NCBI RefSeq assembly: GCF_017315755.1 | Contig: NZ_JAFLRJ010000094.1 | Span: 1 to 64,000, forward strand | Length of the DNA: 64,000 nucleotides | DNA from: Streptomyces beijiangensis | GTDB lineage: Bacteria; Actinomycetota; Actinomycetes; Streptomycetales; Streptomycetaceae | Reading direction: 5' to 3' | Shown: positions 47,901 through 55,329 of the stretch, one piece after another | Layout: each line of letters starts with the position of its first letter | How positions within the stretch are numbered: the stretch's first letter is position 1 | Made by a program: the position numbers and the translations under genes | The notes under the pieces: model-generated | The model's database searches: none | Told to the model about the DNA's origin: nothing | What the model saw: the letters and a program-made list of their open reading frames with translations, nothing else

Positions 47901-48539
47901 TTACGACTGTTGACGCAGGTCTTCGAAGGTCGCCGGTGACCCAGGAAGCTCGGACCGCGCCGGGGTCTGCAACCCGTCGAGGAACAGCTGAAGATGACGG
48001 TGGACGAAGCGGTCGATGCCCTGGCAGGTGATGGCGGGCAGCGGCCGGGTGAGCTGGGAGAGGGCGACGAGCAGGTCCCCGGCAGCGACGTCGGTACGCA
48101 GCTGCCCTGCTTGCCTGGCCCGTTCCATGAGGCCTTCCACGGCTTCCTGGAGACGCACCCGCTGTGTCTCCAGCTGTGGATCGTTCTGGTCGAAGACGTC
48201 GGAGAGCATCGGGCAGAGCGCGCCGATCCGCTCGTCGGCGGCGGCGTGCACGAAGTGGCGGAGTGCGCTGAACGCGTCGGGCTCCTCCGCCATGGCCTCG
48301 TCCACCTTGTCCAGTGTCCGGTCCATGACGTAGAGGACGACGTGCCGGATCAGGTCGATCCGGTCGGGGAAGTGGCGGTAGAGCGTCGCGTTGCCGATCC
48401 CGGCACGGCGGGCGATCTCGTCGAGGGGCACATCGGGCCCGAACTCCACGAAGATCTCACGCGCCGCCGCGATGATCCGCTCCCGGTTGCGCAGAGCGTC
48501 GGCGCGGGGCGCCCGGGTGGTGGTGACTGGGCTGCTCAT
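47901..48539 (-). CDS. TetR family transcriptional regulator
   Basis: The 212-residue protein has a TetR DNA-binding domain (RERIIAAAREIFVEFGPDVP, LDEIARRAGIGNATLYRHFP) and a divergent helical ligand-binding domain typical of the group, with the segment AVEGLMERARQAGQLRTDVA. It lies upstream of, and in the same direction as, the MFS exporter gene. Two identical-pattern inverted repeats upstream of its start are the likely binding sites, indicating autoregulation. Confidence 0.92.
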   Translation of the reverse strand: MSSPVTTTRAPRADALRNRERIIAAAREIFVEFGPDVPLDEIARRAGIGNATLYRHFPDRIDLIRHVVLYVMDRTLDKVDEAMAEEPDAFSALRHFVHAAADERIGALCPMLSDVFDQNDPQLETQRVRLQEAVEGLMERARQAGQLRTDVAAGDLLVALSQLTRPLPAITCQGIDRFVHRHLQLFLDGLQTPARSELPGSPATFEDLRQQS

Positions 48540-48581
48540 GATCCCGCTCCCTCCTGCTCACGTATGTCATCGGGACCGTAC

Positions 48582-48636
48582 CGGGGACTGCTTCCCCGCT
48601 TCAGTGGCACCCGTGCAAACGGGGAAACGGTCCCCG
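48582..48636. promoter_or_regulatory. Two CGGGGA-N5-TCCCCG operators upstream of tetR
   Basis: The inverted repeat CGGGGA-N5-TCCCCG occurs at 48582-48598 and again at 48620-48636, with different spacers but identical six-base arms. Their centres are 38 bases apart. The first lies 43 bases upstream of the tetR start. Repeated sites with this spacing before a TetR gene are characteristic of an autorepressor. Confidence 0.75.
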
Positions 48637-48654
48637 GTTATTTCCCGCACCACA

Positions 48655-48670
48655 TGTGACCTGCGTCACA
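48655..48670. promoter_or_regulatory. CRP-type palindrome upstream of the secreted protease gene
   Basis: TGTGACCTGCGTCACA is a perfect TGTGA-N6-TCACA site, the consensus bound by CRP proteins including Streptomyces Crp. It lies about 125 bases before the M6-like protease start and 116 bases upstream of the tetR start. Confidence 0.65.
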
Positions 48671-48794
48671 CCCCAAATGCGCGAGAAACCCACGGTCGGC
48701 CCACCCAGCGAGCGCCCCCGCCACGCCCGGCACAGGGTGATCGAACGAGCACCGAACCCCCGCACCACTCCCGAGGGCGAAGGCAGGCGAGCCA

Positions 48795-50084
48795 TTGCAC
48801 CGCAGACGCACCCGTGCCGCCGCCGGAGCCGCGATAACGGTCATCGCCCTGGGGGCCGTCACCTCAGGCTCCGCCGTCACTCTCACCGCGGGCACCCCGC
48901 CCACCACGGCCGCAGCGGCCGCCGCTCCCGTGGCCGCCGCCAATCCCGTCGAGGAGACGGCCGTACTCGGCCCGTGCCGGATGCCGAACCCGATGGGTGT
49001 CCAGATGTCCGAGGGGCTGCCCACCTCACCCGGCTACACCCGCTCCACCGGCCGGGTCAGGGCCCTCACCCTCATGATCGACTTCCCGGACGCACCGGGC
49101 GCAGGACCTGCCGCGAGGCGCTTCCGCGAGTTCTTCCCGCAGACATCGGACTGGTACCGCACCAGCTCCTACGGCCGCCTCGACTACCGCGCCGAGACGC
49201 CGATCCCCGGCTGGCTGCGGATGCCGCACCCGTTCGCCTCGTACGGGATAGAGCGCGGCGCTCCTTACGACCCCGGCTACCGCGACCTCGCCCAGGACAT
49301 CGTGACGGCGGCCGATTCCCGGGTCGACTTCTCCGCGTACGACCTCATCAACGTCCTGGCCACCCCGAACGCCGGCCCCTCGGCCCTGGACACCGTCCTG
49401 TCCGTCACCTTCTCCGGCAACGACGAGGCCCCGGTCGCCGACGGCGTCTCCCTCGCCAACATGTCCTTCGTCTACAGCCGCCAGGACGACGGGTCCGGAT
49501 CCTTCGGATCGACGGGCTACCGCGTCCTGCCGCACGAGAACGGCCACACCTTCGGCCTGCCCGACCTCTACACCAACGAGGGCGGCGGGTCGGTCGGCCA
49601 CTGGGACATCATGTCCGAGGACTGGGGTGCCAACAACGACATGCTCGGCTGGCACAAGTGGAAGCTCGGCTGGCTCCTGCCCTCGCAGGTCCGCTGCTTC
49701 TCCCGCCCCGGCATCCGCGACCTCACCCTCGCCCCGATGGCCGCCCCCGGCGGCACCAAGCTGGGGATCGTCCCGCTCGCGGGCGAGTCGGGTTACGTCG
49801 CCGAGGTGCGCACCAGGGCCGGGAACGACGCGGCGGTCTGCAAGCCGGGTGTGCTGATCTACCGCGTGGACTCGGACGTGGACACCGGCCGCGGCCCGGT
49901 CACCGTCGCCGACAGCACCCCCGACAGCGGCGGCTGCACCCGGCAGGCCAATGTGCAGGCGGAGCTCTCGGACGCGCCGTACGGGGTGGGCGAGACATTC
50001 ACCGACCGGGCCAACGCCCTGCGGATCACGGTCACCGGAAGGGACCGGGCGGGCAACTACCGGCTGCGCGTCACCCGGTCCTGA
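48795..50084 (+). CDS. Secreted M6-type zinc metalloprotease-domain protein
   Basis: A 429-residue exported protein. A basic start and hydrophobic stretch (RRRTRAAAGAAITVIALGAV) form the signal peptide, followed by an Ala/Pro/Thr region. The zinc motif HENGHTFGLPD near residue 249 fits HExxH, with the downstream segment GHWDIMSEDWGANNDMLGWH typical of M6 (immune-inhibitor-A-like) peptidases. A C-terminal beta-rich domain follows. The TTG at 48795 is the first in-frame start before the signal. A CRP-type site upstream suggests catabolite or developmental control. Confidence 0.85.
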   Translation: MHRRRTRAAAGAAITVIALGAVTSGSAVTLTAGTPPTTAAAAAAPVAAANPVEETAVLGPCRMPNPMGVQMSEGLPTSPGYTRSTGRVRALTLMIDFPDAPGAGPAARRFREFFPQTSDWYRTSSYGRLDYRAETPIPGWLRMPHPFASYGIERGAPYDPGYRDLAQDIVTAADSRVDFSAYDLINVLATPNAGPSALDTVLSVTFSGNDEAPVADGVSLANMSFVYSRQDDGSGSFGSTGYRVLPHENGHTFGLPDLYTNEGGGSVGHWDIMSEDWGANNDMLGWHKWKLGWLLPSQVRCFSRPGIRDLTLAPMAAPGGTKLGIVPLAGESGYVAEVRTRAGNDAAVCKPGVLIYRVDSDVDTGRGPVTVADSTPDSGGCTRQANVQAELSDAPYGVGETFTDRANALRITVTGRDRAGNYRLRVTRS

Positions 50085-50095
50085 AGGGGAATCGG

Positions 50096-50545
50096 TTACT
50101 CACCGATGTCCTCGTTCCACAGCTCGGGCTTCGCCGCGATGAAGTCCTTCATCATCGCCACGCACCCGGCGTCGTCGAGGACCACGATCTCCACCCCGTG
50201 CTCCGCGAGCCAGTCGTGCCCGCCGTGGAAGGTCTGCGCCTCGCCCACGATCACCCGCGAGATCCCGAACTGGCGCACCAGACCACTGCAGTACCAGCAG
50301 GGCGAGAGCGTGGTCACCATCGTCGTGCCGCGGTACGAACGCTGCCGGCCCGCGTTGCGGAACGCGGACGTCTCCGCGTGCATCGACGGGTCCCCGTCCT
50401 GCACCCGGAGATTGTGCCCGCGCCCGAGAAGCGCGCCGTCCGCGCCGTAGAGCGCGGCCCCGATCGGGATGCCGCCCTCGGCGAGTCCGGCCCTGGCCTC
50501 CTCGACCGCGGTCGCGAGCCACTGCTGTGCCTGTGTCTGGTCCAT
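50096..50545 (-). CDS. Nucleoside/cytosine deaminase family protein
   Basis: A 149-residue zinc deaminase. The catalytic motif is HAETSAFRNAG near residue 56 (H-A-E), with the zinc-binding TLSPCWYCSGL near residue 79 (P-C-x-x-C). The overall length and the motif SPCWYC, with the segment GGHDWLAEHGVEIVVLDD, match yeast cytosine-deaminase-like proteins of the CMP/dCMP superfamily. It would deaminate cytosine, guanine or a related base. It converges with the protease gene. Confidence 0.85.
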   Translation of the reverse strand: MDQTQAQQWLATAVEEARAGLAEGGIPIGAALYGADGALLGRGHNLRVQDGDPSMHAETSAFRNAGRQRSYRGTTMVTTLSPCWYCSGLVRQFGISRVIVGEAQTFHGGHDWLAEHGVEIVVLDDAGCVAMMKDFIAAKPELWNEDIGE

Positions 50546-50581
50546 GCCCCTACCCTCTCAGCCCGGACACGACAGGCCCGC

Positions 50582-52276
50582 TCACGCCCGGAAGTGCTCC
50601 TGGACCGGGCCGCGCAGTTCCCGCTTCAGGATCTTTCCGGTGGCATTGCGGGGCAGGTCCTCTTCCCGTACGAGCACATGGGCCGGGACCTTGAAGACCG
50701 CGAGTGACCTGCCCACATGGGCCCGCAGCTCCTCGGCGGTGGCGGCCGACCCGGGGCGCAGCCGCACCACAGCGGCGACCTCCTCGCCGAGCACGGGGTG
50801 GGGCACGCCGAGCACCGCGGCGTCGATGACGTCCGGGTGGTCGTGCAGCACCGCCTCGACCTCCACGCAGTACACGTTCTCGCCGCCGCGGATGACCATG
50901 TCCTTGATCCGGTCGACGACGCTGACGCGCCCCTCGTGGACGGTGGCGAGGTCACCGGTACGGAACCAGCCGTCGCCCGTGAATGCCTGGGCGGTGGCCG
51001 CCGGGTCGTTCCAGTAACCCCTGACCAGGGACTGTCCGCGCAGCAGCAGCTCGCCGACCTCACCCTCGGGTACGTCCTCGCCGCCGGGTCCTGCGATCCG
51101 TACGTCGGTCACGGGGGTGGGGCGGCCCACGCTGGCGGGGTGCGCACGGTACTCGGCGCCGAAGTTGGCCATGACGCCGCCCGAGGTCTCGGTCAGTCCG
51201 TAGCCGTTGCGCGGTTCGATGCGCTCGCCGAAGCCGGCGGTGACGCGGGCGACCAGGTCCGGCGGGGCGGCCGCGCCGCCGGTGTTGAGCATGGCGAGCG
51301 TCTCCATGGCGTCGCCGGTGTGCTCGGCCGCGTCCAGGAGCTGGAGGGCGGTGGAGGGCACGCCCGCGTAGTGCGTGACGCCGTGGGTGCGGATCAGTTC
51401 GAGCGCGGTGTGGGCGTCCCACTTGCGCATGAGGACCAGGGTCCCGCCGGCGGACATGATCGCGTACACGCCGGTGAAGGCGGCCACGTGGAAGAACGGG
51501 AAGGTCATGAGGGATACGGGCGCGGGCCCCTGGCCCGGCATCTCGCCGCGCGCGAGGGTGGCGCAGGCCGCCTGGTAGCGGGGGTTCATCATGGCCGCGA
51601 CCTGGGCGCTGTGGGTGGCCACCGCGCCCTTGGGGCGTCCTGTGGTCCCGGAGGTGTAGATGATCGTGGCGTCGTCGGCGGGCTGCGGCTCGTTGTCGGG
51701 CGGGCCGATCGCGGGGTCGGCGGCGGGCAGGTCGCCGTAGCGCTCGACGCGGGCCGCCGGCTCGCCCTCGTAATGGAAGGCGAGCGTCCAGGGCCGGTCC
51801 TCCTGCGCGGACAGCCAGGGCTCGACGCGCGTCAGGCGTTCGCCGTCGACGAGCAGGAGGCGCGCGCCGCAGTCGGTGAGCGCGTACGCGAACTCGTCCT
51901 CGGTCCACCAGGCGTTGAGCGGTACGGCCACGAGTCCGGCCAGCTGCGCCGCCCAGAAGGCGATCTGCCACTCGGGGTGGTTGCGCATCGCGACGACGGC
52001 CCGGTCGCCGGGGCGCAGTCCGTAGACGTCCAGGAAGCGGTGGGCCAGTGCGGAGGCCTCGGCGAAGAACTCGCCGTAGGTGTAGCTGCCGCTCTCCGCG
52101 ACCAGGAAGGGCTGGTCGCCGAAGGCCCAGACCGACTCGACGAACTCGCGCAGGGTGCGCGGCCCGGTCGTGTACTCCGGGGAGCCGTCCTCGGTCCGTA
52201 CGACCTCGAAAGGTGCGCCAGGGGCCGTCAGCGCGGCTTCGACCTGGGACGGGGACGGCAGTTCGGTCTGCGGCAC
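50582..52276 (-). CDS. Class I adenylate-forming acyl-CoA synthetase
   Basis: The 564-residue protein is a fatty- or carboxylic-acid CoA ligase. The AMP-binding P-loop is IIYTSGTTGRPKGAVATHS near residue 206, followed by NGYGLTETSGGV near residue 355, GWFRTGDLATVHEGRVSVVD near residue 431, and the C-terminal lysine in PRNATGKILKREL near residue 541. It activates an unknown acid via an acyl-adenylate. GTG 52276 is used as start. Upstream lie 11-base tandem repeats and an AAGCGCTT-centred palindrome. Confidence 0.92.
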   Translation of the reverse strand: MPQTELPSPSQVEAALTAPGAPFEVVRTEDGSPEYTTGPRTLREFVESVWAFGDQPFLVAESGSYTYGEFFAEASALAHRFLDVYGLRPGDRAVVAMRNHPEWQIAFWAAQLAGLVAVPLNAWWTEDEFAYALTDCGARLLLVDGERLTRVEPWLSAQEDRPWTLAFHYEGEPAARVERYGDLPAADPAIGPPDNEPQPADDATIIYTSGTTGRPKGAVATHSAQVAAMMNPRYQAACATLARGEMPGQGPAPVSLMTFPFFHVAAFTGVYAIMSAGGTLVLMRKWDAHTALELIRTHGVTHYAGVPSTALQLLDAAEHTGDAMETLAMLNTGGAAAPPDLVARVTAGFGERIEPRNGYGLTETSGGVMANFGAEYRAHPASVGRPTPVTDVRIAGPGGEDVPEGEVGELLLRGQSLVRGYWNDPAATAQAFTGDGWFRTGDLATVHEGRVSVVDRIKDMVIRGGENVYCVEVEAVLHDHPDVIDAAVLGVPHPVLGEEVAAVVRLRPGSAATAEELRAHVGRSLAVFKVPAHVLVREEDLPRNATGKILKRELRGPVQEHFRA

Positions 52277-52287
52277 TGGAGACCCTT

Positions 52288-52339
52288 CCTGATCCTGACC
52301 TGATCCTGACCTGATCCTGATTTCTAAGCGCTTGCTCAG
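52288..52339. promoter_or_regulatory. 11-base tandem repeats and an AAGCGCTT palindrome upstream of the acyl-CoA synthetase
   Basis: CCTGATCCTGA is repeated three times at 52288-52320. CTAAGCGCTTGCTCAG at 52324-52339 has the symmetric core AAGCGCTT and an approximately symmetric flank, a pattern seen in operators of TetR-type fatty-acid regulators. The assignment is tentative. Confidence 0.4.
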
Positions 52340-52413
52340 TACATCTATCAGGACGCTATGCCGCGTCCCTCCCCCCGGTCAAGGCGCACGACCGGAGGGA
52401 GGGACGCGAGCGA

Positions 52414-55329
52414 TCAGGACGGGTCGATCGTCGCCGTGATCGTGTTGCGCATCGCGGTGAACGGAGACGAGATGCCGCCACCTTCGAGTGCCGCCGTGCG
52501 GTCGGCGCCGTACTCGTCGGCGTTGAGCGAGACGATCTCGTCGACGCCGTCACCGTTCAGGTCGCCGACGAAGATCCCGTCGCCGCCCATCGCGGGGAGG
52601 TCGGCCACGCTCGACGGGTAGTCGTCCCCGGCGGTGAGGATCGACGGGTCGTACGTGCTCGCGCCGCCGATCTGGCCCGAGACGATGATGCGCCTGCCGC
52701 CGGGGCCGGTCGCGAAGGCCGCCGTGTGCGAGTCCGCGACCGTGTACACCCGCGAGTCCTGGCCGTTCGGCCCGAACGTACGCATCGACACCCTGCTGAT
52801 CAGGGTCAGACCGTCGGGGCCGGTCAGCCAGTTGCCGAGGCCCCACGGGCCGCCGTCCTTCCCCTCGTGCAGGAGCTCGCCGGTGCGTCCGTCCCGGATC
52901 TGTACGACGGTCGTCAGCGATCCGTACTGCGAGTCGATGCTGAACACGGTGAAGGCGACCGCGTGCCCGTCCGCGTACGGAATGCCGGACGAGGCGAACG
53001 TGCCCGCCGGCAGCGGCGCACCCCAGACGCTGCCGTCCGTGCCGGCGCCCGGCTGCGGGGTGAACGACCAGTCGACCTTGCCCGTACGGGAGTTGAGGGC
53101 GACACCGCCGGCCACGCCGGGAGTCATGGAGCCCGCCGCGTCGCCGGGGTGCTGGGCGTACTGGGCGTAGAGGTGGCCGTCGCCGAACGAGACGTCCGCG
53201 AAGACGACGTCGCCGGCCGACGCCGGGGCCGCGTACTCCCACAGCTTCTTGCCGGTGCCGCTGTAGACCCGCACCTTGTCGGTGGCGACGACGATCTCGG
53301 CCTTGCCGTCGCCGTTGACGTCGGCGGCCTGGACGGAGCGGACGAACTGGCCGCCGCCGTCGATCGTCGTGAGGACCTTGCCCGTACGGGAGTCGAGCAC
53401 CGCGGCCGCCGAGTCGGCGGCGACTATCGTCTCGTCGCGGTGGTCGCCGTTGACGTCGGCCTTCACGAGGGCGTGGACCTGGCCGGGGACGGTGGCCGCC
53501 CACAGCTGCTTGGGCGTCCCCGACACCATCGAGGGACCGTCGTAGGCGAAGACACCGTTGGAGGTGCCGCCGACGATCAGGTCCTTCTTCTTGTCGCCGT
53601 TGATGTCCGTGGAGACGGACGCGAAGACCGCGGAGCGCAGCGGGACGAGGTTCTCCTGCTTGCCGCTGCCCAGGTTGTACGTGCGGATGTTCTCGTTGGT
53701 GTCGACGGTGCGCAGGTGCCAGCCGTTGTTCTTCTTGTACGGCTGCGCCCACATCTGCGAGGTGACCAGGCCGCGCTGCTCCCAGCGGACCTCGCCGTCC
53801 CGGCCGGAGAGGACGGCGAGGCGGCCGTAGCGGCTCCCGCCGCGGTTCGCGGCCTGCTCGTAGCTGGCGTCGTCCTTGTACGAGGCGACGACCTTGTGGT
53901 CGACGACCTCCAGGCCCCAGGCGGTGCCGCCGTTGTGGCTGTTGGCGGGATCGCGCTTGATCGTGCGCGACCACAGCTCGCTGCCGTCGTCGCCGTTCAG
54001 GGCGCGCACCGTGTTGGAGTTGATGTACAGGTTGTTGTCGACCGTCGACTCGCTGACGGTGTACTCGGGCTTGGAGCTGCCCTGAACGTCGCCGATCACC
54101 AGGTCGATCGGCAGCGCGTTGACGCGGCGGTCGACGGTGGTGCGGGTGCCGTCGGCCAGTGCGTACGAGGCGAGCTCGTAGACGACGCCCTCGTTCGGGT
54201 CGGACTGCTCCAGCGCGACGATGCTCTTGCGGGCGGCGTCGTAGTGCAGCTGACGCGAGTAAAGGCGGTTGGTGGCCTTCCACTTGACGCTTCCGTCCGT
54301 GGTGTCGAACACCAGGGTGGTGCCGGACGGCGCCGCGGTGGCGCTGAGCTTGCGCTGGTCCCACGAGGCGGCGACCAGACCGTTGCCCAGCGGCTCCAGG
54401 CTGGCCCAGCTCGCACCGAGGAGCGCGCCCGCGTCGTACGACCATGCGTCGGTGGAGGTCAACGCCCCGTCCGCGTACGAGAAGCGGACACCCGTCAGCG
54501 TGGTCTTGGAACCCTTGGGTGCGTTCAGGTTCAGGTACGGCGAGTCCGCGACGACCAGCGTCTTGCCGACCAGCTTGATGTTGTACACGCCGGTGTAGAG
54601 CTTGCTCCACAGCGTCTTGCCCGTCGCACCGTCGAGGACCGTCACGAACGTGCCGGTGGGCAGCGTCGATCCGGGGGACGTGAACGGACGGTAGGGGGTG
54701 CTGCCGACGCTCGCCGTGTAGACCAGGTCGTCCACGCCGTCGCCGGTGAGGTCACCGGTGGTGTAGCCGTTGTCGGAGGCGACGGTGAAGGGGCCGACCG
54801 CGTTGTAGCCCATGATGATGCGCGCCGGGTACGGCTCGGTCTGCCACGGACGGGTGTTGGTGACCTTCCAGTCGGTGTACAGCGAGGCGTTGTCGCGCCG
54901 CCACACCTGCTTGCCGTCGGCGGTGTGGCGCTGGACGATGCCCAGCGCGTCCAGCGCGAAGTAGTCGCCGCGCGTGCCGCCGACCGCGGTGGTGGCGGTC
55001 ATGCCGTAGTCGCCCTCGATGGACGACTTCTTGGTGACCTTCCAACTGCCGCTGTCGGCAGTCGCGTTCGGAGTGGTCGCGTCGGCGGTGGGCGCCGTGG
55101 CGGCGTCCTCGCGTACGGTCGCGTCCTGCGGGTCGTACGCCTGGCCCTCGTCGTCGCCGTACGGGTTCAGCTGGGCGTGTGCCGTCAGCTCGTCGGTCTG
55201 GGCGTCGGTGAGCGTCAGCAGACCGTTGTCGTCATCGGCGAACGCGACGGCCGGTGCGGCGCTCAGCACCAGTCCGGCGGCCACCAGGGCGGAAGCGAGG
55301 CGCAGGCCTCTTCGGTTGATGTTCCTCAT
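52414..55329 (-). CDS. Secreted FG-GAP/VCBS beta-propeller protein
   Basis: A 971-residue exported protein. A signal peptide (LRLASALVAAGLVLSAAPAVAFA) precedes an acidic linker. The body is propeller repeats with calcium-binding FG-GAP loops such as DLTGDGVDDLVYTASVG, DINGDKKKDLIVGG, DVNGDHRDETIVAADSA, DVNGDGKAEIVVATD and DLNGDGVDEIVSL, interleaved with PQQ-like strands (VLDGATGKTLWSKLYTGV). No catalytic motif is visible, so a binding or scaffold role is likely. The ATG at 55329 uses one base of the subtilase stop (TGATG), indicating coupled translation with that protease. Confidence 0.85.
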   Translation of the reverse strand: MRNINRRGLRLASALVAAGLVLSAAPAVAFADDDNGLLTLTDAQTDELTAHAQLNPYGDDEGQAYDPQDATVREDAATAPTADATTPNATADSGSWKVTKKSSIEGDYGMTATTAVGGTRGDYFALDALGIVQRHTADGKQVWRRDNASLYTDWKVTNTRPWQTEPYPARIIMGYNAVGPFTVASDNGYTTGDLTGDGVDDLVYTASVGSTPYRPFTSPGSTLPTGTFVTVLDGATGKTLWSKLYTGVYNIKLVGKTLVVADSPYLNLNAPKGSKTTLTGVRFSYADGALTSTDAWSYDAGALLGASWASLEPLGNGLVAASWDQRKLSATAAPSGTTLVFDTTDGSVKWKATNRLYSRQLHYDAARKSIVALEQSDPNEGVVYELASYALADGTRTTVDRRVNALPIDLVIGDVQGSSKPEYTVSESTVDNNLYINSNTVRALNGDDGSELWSRTIKRDPANSHNGGTAWGLEVVDHKVVASYKDDASYEQAANRGGSRYGRLAVLSGRDGEVRWEQRGLVTSQMWAQPYKKNNGWHLRTVDTNENIRTYNLGSGKQENLVPLRSAVFASVSTDINGDKKKDLIVGGTSNGVFAYDGPSMVSGTPKQLWAATVPGQVHALVKADVNGDHRDETIVAADSAAAVLDSRTGKVLTTIDGGGQFVRSVQAADVNGDGKAEIVVATDKVRVYSGTGKKLWEYAAPASAGDVVFADVSFGDGHLYAQYAQHPGDAAGSMTPGVAGGVALNSRTGKVDWSFTPQPGAGTDGSVWGAPLPAGTFASSGIPYADGHAVAFTVFSIDSQYGSLTTVVQIRDGRTGELLHEGKDGGPWGLGNWLTGPDGLTLISRVSMRTFGPNGQDSRVYTVADSHTAAFATGPGGRRIIVSGQIGGASTYDPSILTAGDDYPSSVADLPAMGGDGIFVGDLNGDGVDEIVSLNADEYGADRTAALEGGGISSPFTAMRNTITATIDPS

